The position numbers and the translations under genes are program-made. Below the pieces are notes generated by a model that did no database searches, was not told where the DNA came from, and worked only from the letters and a program-made list of their open reading frames with translations. From Bacillota bacterium (GTDB lineage Bacteria; Bacillota; Clostridia; Clostridiales; Clostridiaceae): a DNA stretch of 64,000 bases. Shown here piece by piece: positions 1 to 8,501 of this stretch (positions are counted from its first letter, which is position 1; every line of letters starts with the position of its first letter). Location: NCBI GenBank assembly GCA_030706015.1, contig JAUZPI010000011.1, positions 1 through 64,000 on the forward strand, read 5' to 3'.

Positions 1-25
1 TGTGGTATTCGAGGAGGTTTTTTAA

Positions 26-385
26 ATGGCAAGAGTAAAGAGAGCTGTCAACGCTCGTAAAAAACATAAAAAAATATTAAAGCTTGCAAAAGGCTACTAT
101 GGTGGAAAGAGCAAGTTATTTAGAACAGCTAATGAATCAGTTATAAGAGCATTAAGAAATGCTTATGTTGGAAGAAGATTAAAAAAGAGAGATTTTAGAA
201 AGCTTTGGATAGCAAGAATAAATGCTGCATCAAGATTAAACAATCTTTCTTACTCAAAATTCATGAATGGAATAAAATTAGCTGGAATAGATATCAACAG
301 AAAGATGCTTTCAGAAATAGCTATCAATGACCCTAAAGCATTTACTGAATTAGTTGAAATAGCTAAGAAACAATTAAACGCTTAA
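26..385 (+). CDS. rplT: 50S ribosomal protein bL20
   Basis: Encodes the 119-residue large-subunit protein bL20, which binds 23S rRNA early in 50S assembly. The very basic N-terminus (ARVKRAVNARKKHKKILK) and the GYYGGKS and NAYVGRRLKKRDFR stretches are diagnostic, and the length is normal for the family. The ATG is preceded by GAGGAGG at 11-17. In Firmicutes rplT is usually the last gene of infC-rpmI-rplT; the upstream partners would lie outside this window. A strong hairpin follows directly, consistent with the operon end. Confidence 0.98.
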   Translation: MARVKRAVNARKKHKKILKLAKGYYGGKSKLFRTANESVIRALRNAYVGRRLKKRDFRKLWIARINAASRLNNLSYSKFMNGIKLAGIDINRKMLSEIAINDPKAFTELVEIAKKQLNA

Positions 386-391
386 TACATA

Positions 392-418
392 AAATGCAGC
401 TTAAGGCTGCATTTTTTT
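392..418 (+). terminator. Intrinsic terminator after rplT
   Basis: AATGCAGC (393-400) pairs with GCTGCATT (405-412) around a short loop and runs into seven T residues. Confidence 0.9.
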
Positions 419-460
419 ACTCTATAATTAAGCAGATTTTTTGTAAAAGGGTGAATATAA

Positions 461-1243
461 TTGGATGTGATTACAAGTAAAGATAATGCTCTGATTAAGG
501 AAATAAAAAAACTTAATGAAAAGAAATTCAGGGTTCAATCAAATCGGTTTCTGGTTGAAGGTTTCAGATTTGTAAGTGAAGCATTAGACTCCAATTTTGA
601 AGTGCCTACAGTGATAATCAGTGATAAATGTAAGGATAGATGGGAAAACTTCAACATATCAAGTAAATTAAAAAGTAATACTAAAGTTATATGGGCTTCG
701 GATAGCATAGTTAGAAGTATATGTTCCACTGAAAATCCGCAGGGAATAGCAGCTGTAGTAGAAAATAAGATAGTAGATGTAAATCATTCTGAAGGATTTT
801 ATGTATTAGCTGATAAGCTGCAGGATCCAGGGAATATGGGAACTATAATTAGAACTGCCAATGCAGCTGGAGCTCTTGGAGTAATTATAACAAAAGGTAC
901 AGTTGACATATATAATGAAAAGACCCTTCGTTCAACTATGGGCTCTATATTTAAGATACCAATCATTGAGGATTTAGATTTGTCAGTATTAAAGTCATTA
1001 AAGACTTCTGGATTTAAACTAATTGTGAGTTCTCTTGAAACAAATGATAATTTTTATGATTTAGATATGAGGGGTAAGGTAATAATTGCTGTAGGTAACG
1101 AAGGAAAAGGCATAAGTGATGAAATCTATGTATTAGCTGATGGTAAGGTAAAAATACCTATGCCAGGTGATGTAGAGTCACTAAATGTAGCTGTAGCTGC
1201 TTCGGTAATGATGTTTGAAATTGTAAGACAAAAAAATATTTGA
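461..1243 (+). CDS. TrmH/SpoU-family RNA 2'-O-methyltransferase
   Basis: A 260-residue SPOUT-class methyltransferase predicted to methylate a ribose 2'-OH in rRNA or tRNA with S-adenosylmethionine. The N-terminal ~100 residues match the substrate-binding domain of RlmB/YsgA-like proteins (VEGFRFVSEAL). The C-terminal half carries the three SpoU motifs: NMGTIIRTANAAG (about residues 125-137), VGNEGKGIS (about 211-219) and SLNVAVAASVMMFE near the end. The start is TTG at 461 with AAAGGGTG about 8 bases upstream; no in-frame ATG would keep the N-terminal domain. The exact target base cannot be deduced. Genes of this type often sit between rplT and pheST in clostridia, as here. Confidence 0.93.
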   Translation: MDVITSKDNALIKEIKKLNEKKFRVQSNRFLVEGFRFVSEALDSNFEVPTVIISDKCKDRWENFNISSKLKSNTKVIWASDSIVRSICSTENPQGIAAVVENKIVDVNHSEGFYVLADKLQDPGNMGTIIRTANAAGALGVIITKGTVDIYNEKTLRSTMGSIFKIPIIEDLDLSVLKSLKTSGFKLIVSSLETNDNFYDLDMRGKVIIAVGNEGKGISDEIYVLADGKVKIPMPGDVESLNVAVAASVMMFEIVRQKNI

Positions 1244-1273
1244 AATTGTATTATAAAATGATTATAATAGTAT

Positions 1274-1302
1274 TTGACCTATTTGTTAAAATAGTCTTAT
1301 AA
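1274..1302 (+). promoter_or_regulatory. Sigma-A promoter for the T-box/pheST transcript
   Basis: TTGACC (1274-1279), 17-base spacer, TTATAA (1297-1302). It lies just upstream of the first stem of the T-box leader, which is the expected place. Confidence 0.75.
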
Positions 1303-1304
1303 AG

Positions 1305-1548
1305 GAATAATAAGTGTTGATGGAGAGAGTAGTTATAGTTATTTCTTTCAGGGAGAAAAGACCATAGACTGAAAGTCTTTTTATGAAAATATTATAATGA
1401 AGTTCACTCTGGAGCTCCTTGTGTGAAATAAATAGTAGCATAAGGCGGTTAGAACCGATATATTTGTTTGAGAGGACATAAATATTCATGTCAATCAGGG
1501 TGGTACCGCGGTAATTATCCGTCCCTTTCTGGGGCGGTTTTTTGTTTG
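1305..1548 (+). promoter_or_regulatory. T-box riboswitch, tRNA-Phe specific
   Basis: The untranslated leader of pheS has the full T-box layout. Stem I begins near GATGGAGAGAGTAG, and the likely specifier codon TTC (Phe) lies at 1403-1405, followed by ACTCT, which can close the stem. A small stem III (CGGTT/AACCG) sits at about 1446-1457. The canonical T-box core AGGGTGGTACCGCGG is at 1497-1511. The terminator stem CCGTCCC (1519-1525) / GGGGCGG (1531-1537) then runs into a T tract. Uncharged tRNA-Phe would pair with the specifier and with the core, favour the antiterminator and let transcription continue into pheS and pheT. The specifier assignment is by eye but fits the downstream enzyme. Confidence 0.95.
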
Positions 1549-1588
1549 CCCAAATCCTGCAAATTACTTTATGAAGGGAGTATATAGA

Positions 1589-2608
1589 ATGAAGGAAAAA
1601 TTAGAGGCTATAAAAAATGAGGCACTAAAGGAATTAAAAGAGGCTGTTAATAAAGCAGAACTTGAAGGCTTAAGAGTTAAGTACCTTGGAAAGAAGGGGG
1701 AATTAACTCAAATACTTAAAGGTATGGGAGGGCTATCTGCAGAGGAAAGACCAGTAATAGGTAAAATTGCTAATGAAGTAAGAGATAGCCTTGAAAATTT
1801 CATAACAGAAGCTGCAGAGAAAATAAAATCAGTAGAAAAAGAAAACAAACTAAAAAGCGAAATTATTGATATATCTATGCCAGGTAAAAAACAGACTATT
1901 GGTCATAGACATCCAATAGATTTAACGCTAAGAAGCATTGAGGAAATATTCATCAATATGGGATTCACAATAGAAGAGGGTCCAGAGGTTGAATATGATC
2001 AATATAATTTTGAAATGTTGAATATTCCCAAAAACCACCCTGCAAGAGGAGAGCAAGATACATTTTACATAAATGATAATATAGTCCTTAGAACGCAAAC
2101 ATCACCAGTGCAAATAAGAACTATGCTTAATCAAAAACCACCTATTAAGATGATATCTCCAGGTAAGGTTTATCGTTCTGATGCTGTAGATGCTACACAT
2201 TCACCAATATTTTATCAAGTTGAAGGTTTAGTTATAGATAAGGGAATTACCTTTGCTGATTTAAAAGGAACTTTAGAAATGTTCATAAAGAAAATGTTTG
2301 GAGAAGGCATGAATACAAAATTCAGACCACATCATTTCCCATTCACTGAACCTTCAGCAGAAATGGATGCTACATGCTTTGTATGCGGCGGCAAAGGCTG
2401 CAGAGTATGTAAAGGAGAAGGATGGATGGAAATATTAGGCTGCGGAATGGTTCATCCACAAGTATTAAGAAATTGTGGTATAGACCCAGAGGTTTACAGC
2501 GGATTTGCCTTTGGATTTGGCCTTGACAGAATGGTTATGCAAAAGTACGGAATTGATGATATAAGACAGCTTTATGAAAGTGATATGAGATTTTTAAACC
2601 AATTTTAG
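1589..2608 (+). CDS. pheS: Phenylalanine-tRNA ligase alpha subunit
   Basis: Catalytic subunit of the (alpha-beta)2 phenylalanyl-tRNA synthetase, which charges tRNA-Phe. The N-terminal ~85 residues form the coiled-coil tRNA arm. The class II catalytic core follows with motif 2 (SPGKVYRSDAVDATHSP) and motif 3 (GFAFGFGLDRMVMQKYG) near the C-terminus. A four-cysteine patch (CFVCGGKGCRVCKGEG) precedes motif 3, as in many Firmicute PheS. I start at the ATG at 1589 (339 aa) because AAGGGAG lies 7 bases before it; an in-frame ATG at 1571 would add six residues but has no ribosome site. It is first in the T-box-controlled pheS-pheT operon. Confidence 0.98.
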   Translation: MKEKLEAIKNEALKELKEAVNKAELEGLRVKYLGKKGELTQILKGMGGLSAEERPVIGKIANEVRDSLENFITEAAEKIKSVEKENKLKSEIIDISMPGKKQTIGHRHPIDLTLRSIEEIFINMGFTIEEGPEVEYDQYNFEMLNIPKNHPARGEQDTFYINDNIVLRTQTSPVQIRTMLNQKPPIKMISPGKVYRSDAVDATHSPIFYQVEGLVIDKGITFADLKGTLEMFIKKMFGEGMNTKFRPHHFPFTEPSAEMDATCFVCGGKGCRVCKGEGWMEILGCGMVHPQVLRNCGIDPEVYSGFAFGFGLDRMVMQKYGIDDIRQLYESDMRFLNQF

Positions 2609-2658
2609 TTATAACTATTGATAGAGACTTGTGAATAATTTGTTTAGGAGGAAATAAG

Positions 2659-5037
2659 ATGAAAGTACCTTATAAATGGCTTAAAGATTATGTGAATGTA
2701 AATGTATCACCAAACGAACTTGGGGACGCACTTACTCTTTCAGGATCAAAGGTTGAGGAGATTATAACATCTGGAGACGAAATACAGAATGTAGTTACAG
2801 GTAAAATATTAAAAATTGAACAACATCCTGATGCAGAAAAACTTGTAATATGCCAAGTGGAAGTTGGAGAAAAAGAACCTGTTCAAATAGTGACAGGGGC
2901 AAATAATATGAAGGAACAGGATATAGTTCCTGTAGCTCTTCATGGTTCAAGTTTACCTGGTGGTTTAAAAATTAAAAAAGGTAAATTAAGAGGTATTGTA
3001 TCAAATGGAATGATGTGTTCAGAAGAGGAACTTGGAATTGCTACAGAGGAACAAGTACATGGATTAATGATACTTCCAGCAGACACTCCAATTGGAAAAG
3101 ATATTAAAGAAGTGCTTGGTCTTGATAATTCAGTAATAGATTTCGAAATTACTTCAAATAGACCAGATTGTTTAAGCGTAGTAGGAATAGCAAGAGAAAC
3201 CGCTGCTACATTGGACTTAAAATACACTATGCCCGATTTAAATTTTAATGCAAAATGCAAAGACAATATAGAGGATAATTTAAAAGTAGAAATTAAAGAT
3301 AAATTATGCAAAAGATACATGGCGCGTGGAGTTAAAAATATAAAAATACAAGATTCACCTGCTTGGATGCAAGAGAGATTAATTCAAGCTGGAGTAAGAC
3401 CTATAAACAATATAGTAGACATAACAAACTTTGTTATGCTAGAGCTTGGGCAGCCAATGCATGCTTTTGATGTTCGAGAAATAACTTCAAACACTATAGC
3501 TGTAGAAAGAGCAAAGGATGGAGAAAAGTTTACAACTTTAGATGGAGTTGAGAGAGAATTAAATTCTCAGATTCTGAATATAAAAGATGGAGACAGAACA
3601 GTTGGTATAGCTGGAATAATGGGCGGATTAAATTCTGAAGTGAAAGAAGATACCACCGGTATAATATTTGAATGTGCAAATTTTGATGGAACAAATATAA
3701 GAATATCATCAAAAAATCTTGGATTAAGAACAGAGGCTTCAGGAAGATTTGAGAAGGATCTAGATCCTAATTTAATTGAAACAGCGATGGATAGAGCATG
3801 TAACCTAGTAGAAGAATTAGGTGCTGGAGAAATAATGGAAGGTACTATTGATGTTTACCCTGAAAAACTTGAACCACATACTTTGGATGTAGACTATAAT
3901 TGGGTTAATAGTTTTCTAGGATTAAATGTTTCTAAAGAAGAAATGAAAGCATGCTTAGACAGACTTGATTTAAAAACAGAAATAAATGAAGATATACTTC
4001 ATATTTTCGTTCCTACTTTTAGATGTGACGTAAATATAAAGGAAGATGTAGCTGAAGAAGTGGCAAGAATATATGGGTACAACAATGTTCCATCTACTTT
4101 GATTAAGGTAAGCAGCGTAAGAACAGGAAAGCATAAGAATCAATATCTTAATGATTTAGTAATTGAAGCTTTACTATCAAGTGGTTTAAATGAATCTATA
4201 AGTTACTCTTTTGTTAGTCCGAAAATTTTTGATAAGATACTTTTATCAGAAGATAGCAGTTTAAGAAATGCAATTGCTATTAAAAATCCATTAGGTGAAG
4301 ACTTTAGCATAATGAGAACTACTAGTATACATTCAATGATGGAGTCACTTGCAAGAAATTATTCAAGAAACAATTCAGCAGCTAGATTATTTGAAATTGG
4401 AAAAGTATACATACCAAATGAAGATGCTAATAAGATACCAGAAGAAAGAAATATAGTAACAATCGGTATGTATGGAGATTGTGATTATTTAGATCTAAAA
4501 GGAGTTGTAGAGAATATACTTGGTGTTTTAGGAATAAACAATGCCACTTTTGCTCGTGAAAGTGAAAATCCAACTTTCCATCCCGGAAAAACTGCAGCAG
4601 TTAGTATTAAAAAACAATATATGGGAATTGTTGGAGAAATCCACCCTGATGTAAATGATAATTATGGAATGGATGAAAGATGTTATATAGCAGAAATCAA
4701 TCTTGATATTCTTTTTGCAAATGCAAATTTGGAAAGAAAGTATAAGGCGCTGCCAAAATTCCCAGCAGTGGATAGAGATATAGCACTATTGGTTAAGGAT
4801 GAAGTGCTAGTGCAGCAGATTGAAGATATAATAAGAAAACAAGGTGGCAGCATACTTGAAGATGTTAAATTATTCGATGTTTATAAAGGAAAGCAAATTC
4901 CAGACGGAATGAAAAGTGTCGCTTACTCAATCTTATATAGAGCCGAAGATAGAACATTAACAGATAAAGAAGTAACTAAGGTACATGATAAGATATTAAG
5001 AGCCTTAGAATTCCAACTTGGAGCACAACTTAGATAA
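2659..5037 (+). CDS. pheT: Phenylalanine-tRNA ligase beta subunit
   Basis: A 792-residue beta subunit of phenylalanyl-tRNA synthetase. Domains in order: N-terminal B1 segment (MKVPYKWLKDYV), EMAP/tRNA-binding-like domain at about residues 40-150, B3/B4 editing domain at about 210-365 (VDITNFVMLELGQPMHAFD), B5 DNA-binding-like domain at about 405-475, catalytic-like B6/B7 region, and a C-terminal anticodon-binding FDX-ACB domain at about 700-792 (KALPKFPAVDRDIALLV). The editing domain hydrolyses Tyr-tRNA-Phe in known homologues. AGGAGG at 2647-2652 sets the start. It lies 50 bases after pheS and shares its T-box control. Confidence 0.98.
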   Translation: MKVPYKWLKDYVNVNVSPNELGDALTLSGSKVEEIITSGDEIQNVVTGKILKIEQHPDAEKLVICQVEVGEKEPVQIVTGANNMKEQDIVPVALHGSSLPGGLKIKKGKLRGIVSNGMMCSEEELGIATEEQVHGLMILPADTPIGKDIKEVLGLDNSVIDFEITSNRPDCLSVVGIARETAATLDLKYTMPDLNFNAKCKDNIEDNLKVEIKDKLCKRYMARGVKNIKIQDSPAWMQERLIQAGVRPINNIVDITNFVMLELGQPMHAFDVREITSNTIAVERAKDGEKFTTLDGVERELNSQILNIKDGDRTVGIAGIMGGLNSEVKEDTTGIIFECANFDGTNIRISSKNLGLRTEASGRFEKDLDPNLIETAMDRACNLVEELGAGEIMEGTIDVYPEKLEPHTLDVDYNWVNSFLGLNVSKEEMKACLDRLDLKTEINEDILHIFVPTFRCDVNIKEDVAEEVARIYGYNNVPSTLIKVSSVRTGKHKNQYLNDLVIEALLSSGLNESISYSFVSPKIFDKILLSEDSSLRNAIAIKNPLGEDFSIMRTTSIHSMMESLARNYSRNNSAARLFEIGKVYIPNEDANKIPEERNIVTIGMYGDCDYLDLKGVVENILGVLGINNATFARESENPTFHPGKTAAVSIKKQYMGIVGEIHPDVNDNYGMDERCYIAEINLDILFANANLERKYKALPKFPAVDRDIALLVKDEVLVQQIEDIIRKQGGSILEDVKLFDVYKGKQIPDGMKSVAYSILYRAEDRTLTDKEVTKVHDKILRALEFQLGAQLR

Positions 5038-5052
5038 ACTTAAAGAATTAAC

Positions 5053-5100
5053 CTCCTAATACTAATATTTTACTATATTAGTGTTAGGAGTCTTTCTTGT
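5053..5100 (+). terminator. Intrinsic terminator after pheT
   Basis: A 15-base-pair stem, 5053-5067 (CTCCTAATACTAATA) with 5076-5090, followed by a T-rich tail. Confidence 0.9.
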
Positions 5101-5256
5101 TTGCTACTAAAATAATAATATAAGTATTAAAGAAAGTAGAATTATGTATTTATTTTTGATAAAATATAAATATGTAGTAGAGGTTACGGAATTATTGTAT
5201 AAATATTATTATGTATAACTTTGCTCTGCTATATTATTGTATCTAAGAGGTGTAAT

Positions 5257-5862
5257 ATGGAGAATAAGGTAACTATAAGGATTAATGGGGCTGAATATAC
5301 ATTAAAGGGAAATGAAAAGGAAGAATATTTGCATACAGTAGCAAATTATGTAGATAGAAAGATTAGAAATATAATGGAGAACAATCCAAGATTGGATACT
5401 GCCTCTGCATCAATACTTACAGCATTAAATTTGGCGGATGAGATGCAAAAACATAATATCAACAATGAAAATTTATCGGATAAAATCGAGGAGTATGTTC
5501 AGAAGGAAATTAGCCAAACAAGTGAAATTAACCTGTTAAAGGAACAAATTGAGAAGCTTGAGCAAGAAAACCTTGAATTGAGTAATGAGTTAAAGGAAAA
5601 AGCTGTTAGTGGTGACGTAAGTGAAAAAGAAATTGAAATAGTAAACTTAAATGAGCAGATTATTTTAATGCAGCAGGAAACTAAAAAATATATGGATAAG
5701 ACCAAAGCCCTAAAAGAAGAAAATAAAGAGTTAAAATTTAATATGCAATCATATAAATATAAGATTTTAGATTTAGAAAAAAAATATATGGAAAGTCAAA
5801 TAGAATTGGCAGCATATAAAAAGAAAATTGAAGTGGCTGTGAAAAAGGCAAATGTCAAATAG
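5257..5862 (+). CDS. zapA: Cell division protein ZapA, long clostridial form
   Basis: The N-terminal ~90 residues match ZapA (VTIRINGAEYTLKGNEKEEYLHTVANYVDRKI and LTALNLADEM). ZapA binds FtsZ and bundles filaments at the division ring. The rest, about residues 90-201, is a long Lys/Glu-rich coiled coil, which makes the protein roughly twice the length of Bacillus ZapA; such extended forms are common in clostridia. The ATG at 5257 has AAGAGG 7 bases upstream. A TTG at 5221 would add 12 residues of unlikely sequence. In many Firmicutes zapA follows pheT, as here. Confidence 0.9.
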   Translation: MENKVTIRINGAEYTLKGNEKEEYLHTVANYVDRKIRNIMENNPRLDTASASILTALNLADEMQKHNINNENLSDKIEEYVQKEISQTSEINLLKEQIEKLEQENLELSNELKEKAVSGDVSEKEIEIVNLNEQIILMQQETKKYMDKTKALKEENKELKFNMQSYKYKILDLEKKYMESQIELAAYKKKIEVAVKKANVK

Positions 5863-5894
5863 ATCTTGGTAACAGCTATTTACAAAATAAAAAT

Positions 5895-5945
5895 GGCAAG
5901 TATTTAACAACCTTTTAGATGGATGTTAGCATACTTGCCTTTTTA
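5895..5945. terminator. Bidirectional terminator between zapA and the SPOCS-like gene
   Basis: GGCAAGTAT (5895-5903) pairs with ATACTTGCC (5931-5939), with an inner TAACA/TGTTA extension. It is T-rich on the plus-strand exit and, in reverse, T-rich after the other arm, so it can serve both converging genes. Confidence 0.85.
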
Positions 5946-5988
5946 TATTAAAAAATAATAAGTAATTAAGCTGAATATGTCCTACTAT

Positions 5989-6771
5989 TTAAAAATCGTT
6001 GCTATCTAAATTATCTTCATCATCATCATCATCAGGGAATAGAGGTTCAAGATTATTATCGGGATAGAACTGTGGTACAGGTAATCTATTAAATCTTTCG
6101 CAAGGATCTTCTATTGGATCATCTTCACAAGGTTTTGGTATAGGACAATAATCATATGTTGGGATAAGTAGCTGAACAACTAGTTCACATTTCACTACAA
6201 GATGAAATCCTAGCGTTATATCCAGTACAGTGTTATTATTACAATCTTGAGTAATTAAATCATCTAAACACTCTGCAACTAATTCAAGTTTTATTATACA
6301 TTGGTCTAGGTCGCTTGCATGCTTTACAGGTACAAAGCTTGCTGATACTTGTGCTAATGAGTCAGGACAATAAAGGCGTGAAATAATTTCGGTTCTATTA
6401 ATTTCATAGAATTCTGACTGGGTATTTCCTAAATTATCTTGATAGTCAGCGTAAAAAGATATTCTAAAATTAATAATTACTCTCTTATACCCAGGTCTAT
6501 CTCTTATTGGTATTTTATCCACATCTAGAAGCGTGATGTTAAAATCACGGCAGCCTATAAATCTTCTTATATTATTTAAAGGATTGCTTCTAAGTTCTTC
6601 ATCGGATGAATTTGTATCGGGTCCTTCGGCATATACAAGACATCTCTTTATTAAACACTGATCAAATATTTTAGGAACTTCAATACACACCAATTCACAT
6701 GGGTCGGGAAGGCGACCTGGTTTATTGACAATTCCAGGGCGTGGTATAAATTCTTCATGAGAAATACCCAT
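5989..6771 (-). CDS. SPOCS (DUF3794)-like spore-associated protein
   Basis: A 260-residue cysteine-containing protein without signal peptide or membrane segment. The stretch CELVCIEVPKIFDQCLIKRC and the pattern of alternating beta-type sequence resemble clostridial SPOCS/DUF3794 proteins, a family found in spore-coat and spore-morphogenesis proteins such as SipL. At least a dozen cysteines are spread along the chain, and the C-terminus ends in an acidic tail (PDDDDDEDNLD). The ATG has AAGGAGG on the minus strand. A candidate sigma-K promoter lies upstream (6827-6853, minus), which supports late mother-cell expression. The family call rests on pattern recognition; a role in the coat is inference. 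Confidence 0.6.
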   Translation of the reverse strand: MGISHEEFIPRPGIVNKPGRLPDPCELVCIEVPKIFDQCLIKRCLVYAEGPDTNSSDEELRSNPLNNIRRFIGCRDFNITLLDVDKIPIRDRPGYKRVIINFRISFYADYQDNLGNTQSEFYEINRTEIISRLYCPDSLAQVSASFVPVKHASDLDQCIIKLELVAECLDDLITQDCNNNTVLDITLGFHLVVKCELVVQLLIPTYDYCPIPKPCEDDPIEDPCERFNRLPVPQFYPDNNLEPLFPDDDDDEDNLDSNDF

Positions 6772-6826
6772 AAATTTTCCTCCTTATATGAATATAAATA
6801 AAAAACTATATATTTTCGCTACATTA

Positions 6827-6853
6827 TATAATATGATGGTGCAAAAATTGTGT
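6827..6853 (-). promoter_or_regulatory. Candidate sigma-K promoter for the SPOCS-like gene
   Basis: Reading the minus strand: AC (complement of 6852-6853), 16 bases, then CATATTATA (complement of 6827-6835). This fits the known Bacillus sigma-K pattern AC-N16-CATANNNTA exactly. The pattern is short and AT-rich, so chance is possible. The position, about 55 bases before the start codon, is sensible. Confidence 0.4.
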
Positions 6854-6930
6854 GACAAAATCTTAAGACTAAATTCAGGTATATATACTTTATTATAAAA
6901 ATATAATTCAAATAGTGAGGTGAGATTAAA

Positions 6931-8406
6931 TTGGGTGTTGAGAGTTGGATTTTTAGGGACAGGACTAATAATTTATGGAAGTTTTTCATAAACAAGTATG
7001 GTGAACTAGTTTATAGCATAATGTACGGCGATGGAAAATGGACTAAAGAAACTAAGATAGACTTTGACGTAATTGAGTACTCTATTGAAATAGACGAGGA
7101 TGAAATTATTCATATTATCTATTCCAATAGGGATGGGATTCTCAAGTACTGTAAATGGGACAAGGGACAGTGGTTAGGTAAAAATCTTTATAATTTCAAA
7201 AAGGAAGGCTATGATATTAGTGAACTTAGTTTGATTATTGTGAAAAATATGATGCATATCTTTTTTATCCTTCATAATTCTGATGAGAAAGATATGGCTC
7301 AAATTGTGCATTATAGCTGGAATGAAAATAAAAATATAGAAACAAATATTGTAAGTTCCATTAATACATCACCGAATATATTTAAGTATTATCAAGTGGA
7401 GGTAGTAGATGGTGATCGATTTTTCTTGATTTTTGCTGGCGTAGAGCACAATGGAGTTAGTCTGCGGTTTTGCGAATACAGTGAACATAAGTGGAGTACA
7501 CCTAAAAGATTATATAGCATAAATGGAAATAATGTTGAGTTTTATTATCTTTGTAATGGCAAGAAAATTCAAATATTGAATATTTCAAGGGAAAAATCAA
7601 AGTATTTATTGGAATATGCTTTAATTAATGATAATGAAAAAATAAATATAAAAAAGGTTTGTGAGAGCATTAAAGAAGTTAAAAACCCAACCTTATGTAT
7701 ATCCAATGATTTATTATGTGCACAATGGCAGTGTGATGATGACATTCTATGTTCGATATTAGAAGAGGAATGGAGTTCACCAAAAAAATTAAATATTAAC
7801 GTTGACAAAGATGTTTCAGTATATAATTATTCAACGGGCTTATCAACAGAGGCATCTGGTAAGTTTAAGAGAGTATTTGCTACTCAAATACCCAATTTAA
7901 AATTGTATTTGCCGGAGAGTATTTTTAACTCTGATTTTATAGAGGACTATTCAGAAGCAAACACTGTTTACTCAAAAGATAGTACAGAAAATATTGTACA
8001 GACCTTAAAAGATAATCTAAATACATTGGAAAGAGTAAATAGAAAACTTAAAAGTAGAATTGAAGAGCTTAAAGGGGAATTAGAGGAAAAAAGAAAAAAT
8101 ATAGGGCAAATGGAGGAAGGTTATAGAAAGCTTGTGAGCCAAAATAAAAAATTAGAGGAGCGGTGCGACAAACTTTTGGAATCACAGATGTCATCTTATA
8201 ATGAAGTTGAGAATATTAAATTGCAGCTTAAGAGGGAGATTGACAGGGTAATAGAGCTTGAGTATAAGCTATCTAAGTATAATTTAAGAAATAGAGAAAT
8301 TGAAAGAAGCTTGGAGGAAACAAGTAGAGAAAAGGAATTACTTCAAGAGGAATTGAATAAGGAGCGTAATAAATCTTTTGTTTATAAGATATTTAGAAAG
8401 GATTAA
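6931..8406 (+). CDS. Unknown protein: beta-repeat N-domain plus long coiled coil
   Basis: A 491-residue protein that I do not recognise. Residues 1-330 are rich in short beta-strand units with recurring Trp/Gly/Tyr (for example YGDGKWTKETKIDF, CKWDKGQWLGKNLY, CEYSEHKWSTPKRLY, EEEWSSPKKLN). These look like blades of a propeller or sialidase-type fold, repeated about every 50-60 residues. Residues about 350-485 form a heptad-type coiled coil rich in Glu, Lys and Leu. There is no signal peptide or membrane segment, so it is probably cytoplasmic or spore-internal. The start is TTG at 6931 with GTGAGGTGAG about 7 bases upstream; the next gene is 95 bases downstream on the same strand. Confidence 0.6.
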   Translation: MGVESWIFRDRTNNLWKFFINKYGELVYSIMYGDGKWTKETKIDFDVIEYSIEIDEDEIIHIIYSNRDGILKYCKWDKGQWLGKNLYNFKKEGYDISELSLIIVKNMMHIFFILHNSDEKDMAQIVHYSWNENKNIETNIVSSINTSPNIFKYYQVEVVDGDRFFLIFAGVEHNGVSLRFCEYSEHKWSTPKRLYSINGNNVEFYYLCNGKKIQILNISREKSKYLLEYALINDNEKINIKKVCESIKEVKNPTLCISNDLLCAQWQCDDDILCSILEEEWSSPKKLNINVDKDVSVYNYSTGLSTEASGKFKRVFATQIPNLKLYLPESIFNSDFIEDYSEANTVYSKDSTENIVQTLKDNLNTLERVNRKLKSRIEELKGELEEKRKNIGQMEEGYRKLVSQNKKLEERCDKLLESQMSSYNEVENIKLQLKREIDRVIELEYKLSKYNLRNREIERSLEETSREKELLQEELNKERNKSFVYKIFRKD

Positions 8407-8450
8407 AATAAGCGTATCAACAAATGTAAATTTGAAAGGAAGTGAGTAAT

Positions 8451-8493
8451 CTCAGCTATTTCTAAATCATAAAACAATGATTTGATGGCTGGG
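8451..8493 (+). promoter_or_regulatory. Leader hairpin between ribosome site and start codon
   Basis: AAATCAT (8464-8470) pairs with ATGATTT (8477-8483), and CTCAGC (8451-8456) can pair with GCTGGG (8488-8493). The only strong Shine-Dalgarno sequence (GAAAGGAAGTGAG, 8434-8446) lies upstream of this hairpin, about 55 bases from the ATG at 8502. The hairpin could bring it close or control access. Confidence 0.35.
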
Positions 8494-8501
8494 ATTTTCT
8501 A

